Assembly: GCA_009602725.1 (NCBI GenBank)
Contig: WELB01000068.1
Location: 440,774-504,773 of the forward strand
Length of the DNA: 64,000 nucleotides
Source: Spirogloea muscicola
Lineage: Eukaryota; Streptophyta; Zygnematophyceae; Spirogloeales; Spirogloeaceae
Reading direction: 5' to 3'
Position numbers and translations under genes: made by a program. Numbering within the stretch: the first letter of the stretch is position 1; each line of letters begins with the position of its first letter. Of this stretch, positions 10,767 through 25,700 are shown in pieces. The notes beneath the pieces were generated by a model. The model had not been told where the DNA came from. It saw nothing but the letters and a program-made list of their open reading frames with translations, and did no database searches.

Positions 10767-13285
10767 TTAATTTGGAGGAGTTTTGATTGGCGGTTCACCA
10801 GCTTCCACGTCCTTCTGGGCAGCCTTGGAGGCAGCTGTCACTGCATCCTCGTAGCCTCGCCGTGCCAGCTCTTCTAGGAGCTGACTAGTCTGCTGTGCGT
10901 CGATCCTGTACGGTGTGTGCTGAGGTGAAGGAAAGGCTCCGGAGGCAACCTCGTCCCTGTATGCTGTGAGACCTTCCTGTATCGCGACACCCACCGCTGC
11001 GTACTGCTTGCTGAACTTTGGCGTCACCTGCAGGCTTTCGGGAGCACTCATCAACTTCTGTGGCCCAGAAGCAAGCTCTAGGCCGCCTTACCTAAGAATC
11101 AAGAGGTGGGCTTCCAAGTAACATTCTTAGACTTGGGCTTCTGGTTCACAACTCAGCTTCTCTATCTTGGCTTTGACCTCACTGACGACTCCTGATACAG
11201 TGGCAGTGAACCTCAAACCCAACATGGTGGCAAAGGTAGCTGCCATATCCTAGCGAATGTCAGTTGCTATTTTGTGGTATTTGTGACTCTACAACATGCA
11301 GGTTGTGTCGTACTTCACAAAATGGGGTGAAATGCTCTACCTTCGCATGATGCGGATGCTGCATCATACCAAGAAGATCGTGATAAACAAGGACCTGCCA
11401 GAAGAAGGACAGAGCATGGAACAGATTGAGGATAGCAGCCACAATCGGATCAGTCTGAGCAGCAAAGTCTTTATCCTAGTGTCTGAGCATCTCCGTCAAA
11501 GACAAGCTTATATCGGTCTTTCTGAGGTGGGCCATCTGTAATATGAACCGGTACAAGGCCGAGTGCTATGCATCCTCACCTGCCCACTGCAGTAGGGACC
11601 TGCACCTATACCGATGGTCGGAATGTTGGTCACAGCTGTCACCGCTGCTGCCACTGGAGAGGGTATGCACTCCAGCACCAGAGCAAAACACCCGGCCTCC
11701 TGGAGTGCAAGGGCCTGCTCCACAACCTGCCAGAGCGCAGGTTGTGGATCTTACAGCAGATAGTTCTGCTGTAAGATCTGCAAATGTGAGGGAGTTGCAA
11801 CAGCGACAAACTGTGTCTCCAACATGTCAACAGGAGAGTGGATGTTAGCAAACATACCAATGCCACAGTGGTGGAAGTGGAATATTGACCTGCATTGCCC
11901 CTGAGGCGCTGCGGCCCTGGGGCCGGAAGCCGCCGAGGCTGCTGATCGCCTGCGGCGTGAGGCCCACGTGGCCCATCACAGCAATGCCAGCCTCAGAGAT
12001 GGCCTTGGCGGCCGCCACGCGGGACCCCCGACCGCCCTCCATCTTCACTGCGTCCATGTTGCCCTCCTTCAGAAGCCGTACAGCACTTGCCACTGCCTGA
12101 CAATGGATGCTTGTGGTGAGTCCCATACTTTGACATGTGCGGCTGCGTCTGGACTTGAGATTCCATGCTTTGGTGGTAAGGAGTGCAGAGAGATTATTAT
12201 AACCAGTGAATGTGGAAGTACTCACTAAAGATATGATTGACTTGCACTGTGCATCCACGTGCATTTCTGCTTGAACAACATAGATGAGAAATACGATGAG
12301 TTATTAAAAGATAATGGCCGACCTGCTGCGAGCCTTGCTCGTAACTGCCAAAGGGCAGGTCACCAACGAGGAGAGGCCTCCGAGCACCCCTCGCAACTGC
12401 CCTGTCAGCACCGCAAGAAGGACATGAGACGGGCAATGCTCCAATCAAGAGTAATAGAGATTCATCTGTTGCCAAGGAACAAGGTGGCTAGCATTAGAGG
12501 GAGAGTGCTGCTGGAGTGGCAATCAGCCGCCCTGCTATCAGTAATCAACATCTTGTGCTTGACTGTTCCCAAGACCAAAGCACGGGTATCGTAAAGTAGA
12601 ATATTAGGCGGGTTCTACACCTGCAGTGCAGTAGCATGTCCTCCATGGTGACTGGCAAGGTGGTGTCGTGACCGTGAACAACCATGCCCACGGAATCTCC
12701 GACTAAGCACATGTCAATGCCAGCCTGAGTCAATCCAGCAGCCCAGCACACGTGAGCAGAGGCCAGAGCTCCAGTCAGATCGAATCTACAGGCCCACGGA
12801 GCAAGCAACAGCTTCGGGCGATGTGAAGCTTATTGGGCAAGCTCAGTGTTCGGAAGAGGGCTCTAAGCAACTAACCTTAAGACTTCCAGAGGCTTACTAG
12901 GATCTGTATACCAAGGCTTAGGTTTAAGGTGGATAGATGTAGGTGAGGAGGCTGCTATGGTCACCTGGTCGACGTGCACGCCGGAAGGGTAGTCGTACGC
13001 CGTGACCATGCTGATGGGCTCACCGCGGGCGTACTTGAGCTCCAGCTGCCGCAGCGTGACGCGCTTCCATGGCGACTGCGGCTGCGGGCCGCCGTACACG
13101 GTGCTCTCCGGCAGGTTGGACATGGAGCGGCACCGCCCAGAAGGCCACAACGTCTGCTGGCGTCGCTGCTGCTGCTGCAGTTGCGACTTGTGGTGAAGGG
13201 TCGTGAGTCTGCCGACGCAGCCCAGCTGCAGGAGCTGCTGGCCAGCATGCGTGAGCGACGACAGAGCCCGAACGGCCGTCGCCAT
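10767..13285 (-). CDS. PANB: Ketopantoate hydroxymethyltransferase (3-methyl-2-oxobutanoate hydroxymethyltransferase)
   Basis: First committed enzyme of pantothenate synthesis: it transfers a hydroxymethyl group from methylene-THF to ketoisovalerate. Seven exons on the minus strand (13285-12965, 12724-12621, 12401-12323, 12096-11890, 11726-11580, 11394-11341, 11027-10767) join in frame to 390 residues. Family signatures appear in order: VTAYDYPS, then [11 protein letters not shown] with [10 protein letters not shown] (substrate and metal region), [51 protein letters not shown], and TPKFSKQY near the end. The N-terminus, about 100 residues with a Gln run and many Arg/Ser, looks like a mitochondrial presequence, where plant PANB works. 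I chose the ATG at 13285 because it directly precedes the presequence-like segment; an in-frame ATG at 13426 is possible. Two perfect hairpins lie in intron 4. Confidence 0.95.
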
Positions 13286-14988
13286 GTTGCCAACTGGGGC
13301 TGCGACGTGGGAGGTGTCACCAAGCCATTCTGCAAGGCCGTGCTGTAGTAAAGCAATGGAAAGCCGAGCTGGTAGCAGCAATGGAAGCCGCAGCGACAGT
13401 GATGGCGGTTGAAAGTGTGGCGTCAAGTGACTTTCTGAGGGCCTAAGTCAACACATTGGTGCACTTGCAACACCCATACACACGCATCTCATTCTCTTGC
13501 AATAGCCGCTAATGGCGATGGAGGCGTGCCTAAGACGTGAAGCTTATTGGGTTGACTACAACCTAGCACATCTGTGCAGCACATGCCTCAGCTTTCTGGT
13601 ACTACAACAAGCACGCCCCTGCACAATCTCGACTGCGGGTTCACCTCTGTGCTCCGTTCTAAGATTTTCAAGTCAAATCAGAACTTCCTAGCACTGTCCT
13701 AAACTCACAATGTCGTTTCTACGTTTTTCTAGCCCAGCGAGAAACTTTGTCTGCATGTACTGGCAAAGCGATCAATAAGCTCCATTAGGCAACACAATAG
13801 GAAGGCAGCTGTGCCCACTTCTTGCTAAAATCTCAAGCAAGGTCGTTTTACTGGGTTGTTGAGATCTTGAGATCATTGGAGTCACTCATCCTTGCAGAAT
13901 CAAAGTGGACCTTAAACGTGGTCCTTGAACCACGTTGAACAACCTGCTTCTCTCTTGCAGTAACGACATCAATAAACGATAGTCGATCCTGCAGGCATTT
14001 GAAAGACGCAGTCCTTAGCTTCGTTTTCCGAAGCTAAGGACTGCGTGGATATCATATAGATGTATCCAGAAACTTGCATTGTACAGGTTCATGGAGCTTG
14101 TTGGTGGTATTTCGGGCAATTCAAGCTTCGGTAGTTGGACATGAAGTGCACAATCAGTAGCTGGTCAACACAGGCCTGTCACTTGCACAGCAATCAGGTT
14201 CAAATGCCTAAACCTGAATGCTTTGAGCTGCCATATACAAGTACATTCCAACCAATAGCGTGGAATGCTGGACTAGCCACATCTTTCTACTTGCCAGGCA
14301 TTAACACATCAATGCTGATACATTATAATTTACTTGTCATTCATGCTGTTGTCTATGCATTTTGCCATGTGTCTGTTCGCGTTGTGAACGTTGGAAGGTC
14401 GCCAATGTTGTAACGCGTGAAAATAGAATTGAAACATAGAGTGGTCTGCTGTATGCGTTAGCATGCTAACATCATTCAAGCGATATGCTTCCATCTCAAA
14501 ATAGAAGGCCCCATGCTAGTGGACGCTCCGCCTTGAAGCTTGTGACAAATAGTAGGCTAAGGCTGCTCCCTAAGGCTGCTCAATGAAGATCTGAAGAGCT
14601 CTTGATGATGCCTTCGGCACTCACTGTTTGTATATCCAAGTGATCGGTATTGTAGAAGCCGCTGTCTACAACCACTGCATTTAGCAGCAAAAATCGGACA
14701 GCTGACTACTCAATTCATTGGAGTCCGTTGCATCAGCGGGCAGCTTGTCCGAACTTGCTTGTTCTCTCTCTATCAGCTTAAAGATATGATATGGCTCCTT
14801 CATAATGTACATCGGGGAATATGCATGTCATGCAACTAAGAGAGGACAAGCAAGCTCGGACAAAGGAAGAAGATGCAGTACTTAGCCGCTGTACAGCTGC
14901 ACAAATCTGGAATGTCCAAGTGGCAACTGATAGAGGCACGAGGAGAGTGTGCTTCAGCTTTGAGCATACTTGAACCTTGTGATGGTCA
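13286..14988. other. Spacer between PANB and MLH1
   Basis: About 1.7 kb, AT-richer, between the 5' end of PANB and the 3' end of MLH1 (both minus strand). It should contain the PANB promoter and the MLH1 3' UTR. No gene is supported. A perfect hairpin lies at 14007-14045. Confidence 0.6.
14007..14045. repeat. Perfect 17-bp hairpin with 5-nt loop
   Basis: CGCAGTCCTTAGCTTCG (14007-14023) is exactly complementary to 14029-14045, with TTTTC as the loop. It is about 720 bases upstream of the PANB start codon, on the side that would be its promoter. Confidence 0.8.
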
Positions 14989-17900
14989 TCAGCATCTCTC
15001 GAAGATCTTATAGAGGTTCTCCAACGCCGCAATCTGCATCGCAGAAAGAATATTCTGCCTCAGCGACATCGTTTTGCAGATTGCACATTATGTTAATATC
15101 AACCTCATTTAAGAAGAAGTGCACAGAGCACATAACATTGTCAGATGCTGGTTGCAGAATGACCTGGACAAAGGTGCCATCAGTAGCTAGGTGAGTGGGG
15201 GGGACGAGGAAGAATTTCATGGCTGGTAGAAGTAGGTGCTGTATGGTCCACTCTCGTTGGGCCCACGCAACCTCTGCTTCTCCCAAGTATGCACTGCCAT
15301 CCTCAACTTCCCCTTGGCAGCCTGTCATATACCATGTACAAATACCCAGAAAGGTTTCAGATCACTGAAGTCTAGAAAACAGTCCTGTCAACTCGGAGCA
15401 CCACTGAGATGCAGAAGGGGTCAAAGCAGACCAGCTCGAACATTGTAAGAGGGACATAGCAAAACTGTATTTCTTTCGTACCGGCAGCTTCCTCAACCAC
15501 TGTGCTTTCTCTTGCCACATCAACCTGCTCTTCAGACGCTACATCTTTTCTCATGGCAACTTCCACTTTGGCGTTGGGAGAAGGCAGCAGAGGCGGATGA
15601 CAGCAGTAGAACTCTGCGATGACCGTGGCAATGGAGTCGAAGCACTCCTTCTCTGACTCCCAATCGACCTGCTCACAATGGGGTGGGTCTGAGCACTGTG
15701 GTGAGTACGTAGACAGTCATATATTGACCTCATTGACGTGCAGAGGTCCTCCAATGTTAGTAGCAGATTAATGCTGATTTTGCAACTCGTGGACCCTGAA
15801 GCCCATGACCCAATTCAGGAATGATGTCCTTCTTCCAATAATTCAGAACAAGACCACTAGTAAAAGTTGAGGTACGACCAAAAATGAGTGAGTCAATGAT
15901 GAGAGCGCACATTGTTGCTGAGTGAGAGCACGAATTGTGGAAGGTGGTCAAGGTCTGGCGTGTGTTGGTCAAGCACCAGCGGAATCGTATGCAGGTTCCC
16001 AGCCTCGTCGACGTCTATGGCAAAGTACTCGCGTAGCATCTCTGCTTTGCAGAGCAGTAACTCCTTGTTCAACTGGTCCAAGCAATCAGAGGTGGTTTCA
16101 GCAAGAGAAACAATTGCCAGAAAGTTCTTGAAGACCCAACGTTCGCACATAAGCTGAAAGTCAAGGCAAGAGTAACGGCTCACCTCCGCAATCTTTTCCT
16201 TGGGCCCGTCGTTCTCCTGCCAATTGCCCAGGTGCTCCTCGTCGTCCAAAGCCATCAGTAGGAGCTCAAGCAGAGGAGCTGGAGAGCTAAGCTTGATAGC
16301 ATTAAAGTGGGAGAAGCGTCTGATGACTTGCTGGTAGAACAGCTCCTTGCTGCCATCATGCAGGGCAATATTGTAGACATGCAAGATAGGGATTCAGTCA
16401 CACAGCACCCAGAGGCTTCAATCACAAGCTGAATCAGTTGCAGAACAGGAGACGCTAATGAGAGTTTAACGATCGCTGCATTGTGCATCAAGAGAGAGGA
16501 TATAGACGAGCAAATGGAGGCAAGAGCACCTCAGCGTGACAATGTTGACAAGGTACAGCTTGGTCTTGTGCTGAATCAAGGCGAAGTCGTCGTCCGCCAT
16601 GCCCACGTATGTGTTCTGCTTCACAATGTCAGAGAGGCCTGCAAAAGGTGTCGAAGTAGTCATCACAATTACCCTTGCTTTTGAGCAATGCAGGCCCCAA
16701 AATGCACATAGGACCCGAATTTTCTGAAGCACAAAGCATGACCATACAAACTTTTACCGCTAAATGCTGAAGTGCTAGCTAGCCCTGTGCACCTGGTCGA
16801 GAATAATACTGAATCAGGCAAGTTATACTCACCACCATGGGCACCTTGGTCAATGGCTGCCAGCAACTCCTGTATGCTCGTCAGATCAGCACTTGCTAGT
16901 GGGTTCCGCCTCTGCCTCACAGCTCGTCTGTTTAGCAAACCATATTGTCAAATCATGTAATAACACGCAACGGATGCAGAAGCCCTTGCAGCTCCCCGTT
17001 TTGGCACGTGACACTTGAAAGAAGGCCAAGGTGGGCTGCAAGAAGATCTTGCATCTTCTTTCTGTGCTTCATTCATGTGCAATCTGAATAAGCACGTGGC
17101 CTTTCCCTCATTGGAAGAAGTCGGAAGCAAGGACAGAAGGCTTGCCTGGTTGCTGCAAGGGAAACTGCACCAGCATCTGCGTCAATCTGCCTCTGCGATT
17201 GCGCAGGTGTTCTTTGCTCCAAGAAGGCGTGCAACCTCCCCGCAGGATTCAAGTTGTCAGTTCGCACCAGCTTGTTGACAGGGGCCTTCTGTGAAGCTTG
17301 TGTAGGACCTGCATTGTACATCCCAATCAAGCTGGAGTTGGGAGGCAGCTTCAATGCAACTGCGAGTCAAGATGCGGGCAACGTGGTAGAATCAAAAATT
17401 ATATCTGTGACACCTTGAGTGTGAGGCGAGTCGTCCTCTGCACTGCTCTGCATAACTGCTGCTGCACCAGGCAGCAATGTCTGGTAGGAAGACAAAAGGC
17501 AGACTGGAGAATTTGATGAGCTTCCTGGAATGAAAGATAGGCGGTGGAAAAGCAGTGGGTCCTGCTTAAGTGAACTTGGCATCTCCATAACCCTCAGAGG
17601 CAGACAGTGAGATGCAGAGTCTGATTGCGCCATTGCAATTATGCTTCACCTGAGTGTAGAATGTCCTGGATGTGTTCGAATCCAGAAGCTTAACCTCCAC
17701 AGCCAGCTGTACTCGTTCCACCAGGAGCTCCTGGTTTAAGAAGGTAACCTGCAATAAGAAAAGGAGTAAGTGAGCCTCACGGCCCCCATGTGCATGTGCC
17801 ATCCTGAGAGTATGACAAGGCATGGTAAGGCTGTGTCAGGCTTTGGAAAGGCTTGGCAAAGTAGCACACTGACTTCGCGCTTGGTTGGATGCACGTTGAC

Positions 17901-19756
17901 ATCGACCTCCTGGGGGGGGAGGGTGATGGACAAGTACAGAAAGGGCTTCGCGGCCTTAGGGAGAATGGCAGCATACACAGCCTCGCAAGCCCTCTTCAGC
18001 GGGCCACACTCCACCAACCGGTCTGATAACAAGAAAGTAAAGCACTTATCAGATTCAGAAGCTTAAGATGCTGAAGGCAATGCTGCCTCACCTAAGAAGC
18101 ATGCAACCTTAGGCAACCTTGCAGTGGCTCTTTTACAGCTGACCTTAACTTACAACCTGGTGCTACAGATGTGAATGCCGAGTTGTTGTCTGGCATGCAT
18201 ACGTTCAACACACAAGTATGCATAATAGGGATCCTGCACAACAAGAAGTACAGAGGTGTATGCTACACTGTTTATGAAGAAGATGGCGATTGTCCTTTTA
18301 GCGCTGTAGTTGGCGCTTGAGAGGTAGCCCTCCGCCTTCATGTGGAGTTCGCTGCCATCATCCGCTTCCTCAATGCTGATGGGTATGAGCTCCTTGGCAA
18401 CAGCGCTGCCATACACTGCTCTGAATGTCTCCAAGCGGCTGCCAGTTGCGGCGGTCTGAATGTCTGCCCTGCTGTCCCCGTGCTGCAGCCAGACCATGTC
18501 GCACGGCAGGTCACAAGTAGCGACCGCCACTGCTCCTGCACCTTTCCCTTGATGTCCAGCATCACCACCCTGATCCTCAATGGCCACAGGTGCCTGTCTT
18601 CTGACTCTTGGTTGATCAACTAGTCCGCCAACTAATTACTTGGTCATGGCAGTGAAGAGTCAGCAGCCCAACATTGGAGTCCTCACCTTTTTGCAGGTGA
18701 ATGCCACGCCGCTGTTGTGCACCGCAAAGCGGCTGATGACGTCGAGGACGCGGCCGTACTCCTCCCCTGGGTTCCGAAAGGCCTTGCGCCTCGCAGCGAC
18801 ATTGTAGAAGAGGTTCTCGACCTGCGCCTCATGAGCAGGCTGAGTGTTGCAGGGGCTTCAAGTTGTACAAGGTGGAACGACTGCCAGGTGCCAAGACGGG
18901 AAAATTTTGGCGTTCGCGGTTAGCCTTTGCAGAGGAGCCTGGCTTCACCAGAATTTGGGTGCCTTGGATGCCAGCGCAGGGCCTGGCCTCGCCCTCCATC
19001 TTCCCGTCCTTGTACGTCGCTCTACGGCCGCACGCACACACATGGACAACTGTCAGGGCTCCTGACGAGCCTTCAGACTTATCAGGGTTGCTTGTCAGGT
19101 GGAAAAGTATGAGGTCCCCTGCAGCCAGCGCGGTGCTTGCAGTTGGGAGGAGGTGAGGTTGGCAAGGAGGAGCGACAGCCCACCTGAGGGCGTGGGCTTG
19201 GCCGGCCGTCATGGTGGTCACCGTGACGTGGGCCACGAAGGAGATGCTGGCGAGGGCCTCGCCGCGGAAGCCCAGCGTGGCGATGCGCTGCAGGTCCTCG
19301 TACTCGCGCAGCTTGGAGGTTGTGTGGCGCTCGCAGAGTATCGGGAGGTCCTCCTCCTGGCCAGGTACCAGAGTCCCCTATTAGTTGACGGATTCACTTA
19401 CTCATATGGTAAAAGAATGCTAGTAACAGCACATTGCAGTCAGGACTGCGTGAGACTCGAATTGATTGATGGATTTAGTGGGCTTGACGTGAAGCTGGCG
19501 TGGGTTCGTGGCCACGCACCCGGATGCCGTGGCCGTCGTCGGTGATGAGGATGCTCTTGAGGCCGCCGTCCTTGACGGCGACGGCGACGGCGGCGGCGCC
19601 GGCGTCCAGGCTGTTCTCCACCAGCTCCTTGAGCGCGGACGCGGGCCGCTGGATCACCTCGCCCGCCGCGATGCGGTTCACCACCGCCTCCTCCAGCCGC
19701 CTGATGGGCGCCGGCTCCGGCGGCGGGGGCGGCGCCTCCTGCGCCGCCGCCGCCAT
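14989..19756 (-). CDS. MLH1: DNA mismatch repair protein MLH1 (MutL homologue)
   Basis: Partner of PMS1/PMS2 (and MLH3) in mismatch repair and meiotic crossing-over, nuclear. Sixteen exons join in phase to 760 residues, close to plant (737) and human (756) MLH1. Exons: 19756-19520, 19356-19184, 19021-18949, 18821-18687, 18482-18269, 18022-17874, 17748-17650, 17480-17414, 17359-17146, 16927-16833, 16638-16530, 16349-16184, 16072-15911, 15668-15482, 15321-15164, 15033-14989. The GHKL ATPase motifs are intact: [18 protein letters not shown] and [18 protein letters not shown] and TLGFRGEAL. The C-terminal dimerisation domain carries [16 protein letters not shown] and REWTIQH, and the protein ends in the conserved FERC that completes the PMS endonuclease site. 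The intron after exon 9 appears to use a GC donor (ACCAG|GCAAGC). The start codon lies 15 bases from an N and the poly-T tract. Confidence 0.96.
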
Positions 19757-19770
19757 GGCGGCCCGCCGCC

Positions 19771-21871
<2,101 letters not shown>

Positions 21872-22764
21872 TCCCCCCTCCTCCGCCTCTGCCGTGCTTC
21901 AGCCCAGAGACCCAAATCCCCTCTCAACCCCCTCAGCCTCCCACTGCCGCTACAGCTCTGCTCCACCGTCCTTCCAGTCCTGTGGCCTCTTCGCCAGCCT
22001 CTTCGCCAGTGCCGCCGACCCCGGCAGCGCCGCAACCGCCGGGCCGGCAAAGCCCACTTGCCTGCCGCTGCTGCTGCGCCTCCTCGCAAAGACGGAGCCC
22101 ATGTTTCGTCTCCCGCCGCCCGGCTGACGGGCTGCCCGGCGCGCCTCCTCCAGGCCGTAGCCCAGCTATGCAAGGTGGTGCTTCCCCCACTCCATTGTTG
22201 CCTGCCGGTCGTCCCTTACCCAGTTGGGTATACTGAATTGGGCTCCTGCGCAAGCGAGGGTACGGCCTTGCTTGTGCCTCCTCCCTGCAATGCTCGCCGC
22301 TGTTGCCCGCCAAGACAAGCAGCACTGACCACAAGCTAACTGCCAATGGCTGCCAGCTCAAGGGTGCCGTCGCGTTCCTTCTGTTGCAGGCGCAGTGCTT
22401 TCATGGGTCGAGTGACTGCAGGCTCCGCTCGTGCGGCCCCGCAAAGCGGCGGCGCAGTGTCAGGCCTCGAGATTGGCGCCGGCGCGTGCTGACTGCGCCT
22501 GCTTGCCGAGCCTGTGCCACCGCCTAAACAAGAGTAGGCTGGCCCGCTGCGAACGCCCGTTCAAGCACGCTGCGCCGTGCACGCCTTCACGGTGCGTGAC
22601 GGCCCATAAGGTTCTGCACATCTTCCAAAGTGGGGGCTGGATGCAATGCTTGCCTCTTGGCTTGAGTGTATGTTGTGCTTGTTCGCTCGACCTCTGGCAG
22701 TCACCCCACCTCACAGCAGCCCTCCCGGTCTTGCTGCAGGGGACTGCAAGCCGACGTTGCAGCC
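21872..22764. other. Upstream region of the MAP kinase gene, unassigned
   Basis: GC-rich and C/T-rich at first (21872-22150), then mixed. Some frames stay open for 100-170 codons on both strands, but none resembles a family and codon positions show no clear bias. It probably carries the promoter and 5' UTR of the kinase gene, and perhaps the 5' end of something lost in the gap. Confidence 0.4.
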
Positions 22765-25700
22765 ATGGTGGGCTCCGACGTCCTCCTTGTGGACGCAGCG
22801 CAGGGACTCTACCGCGTCCGCGGGAAGATGTGGCCAGGTGTTGTACTCGTTTCCTGACACAAAATTCTTGTGGGCTCCATACCATACCAAACCCAATCAG
22901 GAGGCTTCGCGTACTTCTAGCCTGGCAGGGATTGCGAGGGGGGTCCTGATGCTTGCCCAAGGCGACACCGCTTAAATAACACAAGCGCTTGACGATGGCG
23001 GCTGCAGTCGGCCCAGCCTATTCACTGCACGCGCACATTGGGTCGGGCTCCTATGGTGACGTGTGCCAAGCGACCGACAACATTACTGGCGAGGCAGTGG
23101 CTCTGAAGGTCAGGACTTGATTGCCTCGCAGCTCAATGGTTAGCTTTGTGTCAAAGCGGAAGAAGGACTTAATTGCACAGCGAAAGCTGAAGTTGAGGTT
23201 ATCTCACGTATGTAGATCCCTGATGACTTGCGTCAACTCTTCGCCTGCCTCATAGCACGGCCTTGGGTCATCGCCGCCGCAACTGGTTGCCCTACTGCAG
23301 AGGGTGGCGGACGTCCTCTGCTGCCCCATGCTTGCAAAGCGTGTGCTACGGGAGGTTTGCATCATGCGGCGTCTTGCCCATCCGTATGTCATCCGCCGTG
23401 AGTATCACACTGAAACCTTTGCCTTGATCTTGCTCTTCTGGCATTCACGAGCAAGCAGCACCAAGTATACCTGTATGGCATCGTAGTAGACTATGTTCTC
23501 GTTTGTACTTCATATATACGCAAGCATAGCTTGAGGTGCTGCGTCTGAGTGTGCAGTGACTGACGTGTTCACCCGGCCATCAAGCGAGGTTGCTGGAGGC
23601 ATTGACCTCTACATTGCGACTGAGTTTGCAGACGGGTAAAGCTGCCTTTTCGGCAGGTCACTGCCTCCACCCACTCAGCTTACAACCAAACCTTCTTTAG
23701 AATGCTTAGTCAGTACTTCGGATTTCTAAAGGGTCTGAAGCATCATGTGGATGAGTGATGATGCCACTGATGCCTTATGGCAGGGGCGACTTGTATCGCC
23801 TGCGGGAAAGCCTGAGCCCGACGTTGGTCAAGCTTCTGATCTGGCAGCTGCTAGTTGCAGTGCGCTATCTTCACTCATGTCACGTCTGGCACAGGTCAGC
23901 TGCTTGTCATACCAATGTACTCCTGGTGAAGTGAGCCACTCAGTCAGTCATTCTTATTTTCCATCAGTTGATCATAGCATGATCCGTTATTCTGCTTGTG
24001 AGTGTTATTGGCATGGCTCAGCTGTCGTTGGCAATACGCGCTTCGCAGAGACATCAAGTCGGAGAATGTCCTGTGCAAGCTGGGGGACCTGCACGTCAAA
24101 ATCTGCGACTTTGGGCTTTCCAGATCTGCGCTTGGGGTAATTGCACCGATGCTCTTTGTACATTGTCAGATGCTTTTGCATGACTCAGGCTTGAAGGCTT
24201 TGGCCCTTTGCCCTTGCCATGCTTTGACATGCCTCAGTCATTCCCTCTGTAAGATAATGCAGGACAGTTGTAGCACGCCTGTTGGAGGTGAAGCAAAGGG
24301 GCTCTGGATGTTCTTGCCGCAGCCTGCAGGTGGAGATGAAGAGCCACGGCCGATGGCAAGCAGCACCAAGGCGTCTTCCACGCAGTCGGCTCTTGGTCGG
24401 AAAGTGCTCCAGCGGCAGTACACCAAGATGGTCAGTGATGGTCTGTCTGCAATTGGTGCTCTGACTTGTTAGAGGGTTGAAATGGCTATCTCGATGCTAG
24501 TATATGCCACTGCATTTTGAGGATCCTGGCTCACGAGCATGCGTATGCAGGTTGTGACTCCCAGCTACAGAGCTCCGGAGGTGATCATGTCAAGGGGACA
24601 GTACACCTCTGCAATTGACATGTAATCCAGTCAGCTGACCTTATGTAGTGATCCTTCCACCCATTTGCTTAGTGATGCTCCTCAATTCCAGATTATCTGT
24701 TTGCTGAGGAGACTCTTCAACATTGCCCGGTGCTGATTCACCTGGCATTGCTTGTTCTGCTTGTGGGTTGGCAGTTGGTCCCTTGGCTGCATATTCTGGG
24801 TATGCATCCCCCGCAGCTGTATTATGCTTCTCGAACTCCCTGATAAGGCAATGAATGTGGTCCCTCGGGGCATTACTTGCAATCTCTAATTTGGTTGGGC
24901 AAATCACAGAAGATGCTGGGATGGTGGACTCATTCGTCTGCAGGGATTTTGTGTGGCAGGAGCTTCTGATGAGGCAGATGAATCCTCAACGGCTTGGCCC
25001 ACCTGCTCGCCCCCTCTTTGGTGTAAGGTGAAGACGGGCATTCTGACTAGCATCTGGGATGTACCATACAATAGCTTCTTTTGATTAGTGGGCTCTGTCA
25101 AGGTTCTCCAACCTGATGACCTCTGTGATTCTAAGATGCTAGGAGTAAATCAATCTCGGAACAAGCTCACCGCGCTTTAAGGAAGGGTATGTTATTGCCT
25201 CCTTCCAGCGTTGTAGGCAAACCTTTAGATGGTGCACAGAGCCTCACTTGGTATGTCAACTTCACAATGCGTGGACCTTGCTTAGCTGATGAGGCCCTCC
25301 CTTGTCTGACTATCTACTTGTCAGGGGCGAGCCTGCAACACCTGAGGGAGGAGAGCAATATATAGATGATGGGGATTCCCCGCTAGCTGAGCAGGTGTGC
25401 TCCAGTGTCATGGTTGTTGACATCTGCACTCTGGCCCGTCCGTTATTGCCAGCCCTCAGCAGTGGAAGCATTTTTGCAGGGAAATAGGAGAACCTACTGC
25501 TGATCTGCATTCAGCCAGTGCAGACTTGCCACTCAGAAATGGGCACTGGGGTCCATGTAGTTTACTCCTGACATAAAGCATGGATGAGAGTTGGACTATG
25601 TACAAGAATGCACAGATGCAGCTCAAATACTGCGGTTACGCTTGGGTATCAGGCTAAGTATGATGTCCTCACAGTCCACTCATGCGCAGTTGGACGTGAT

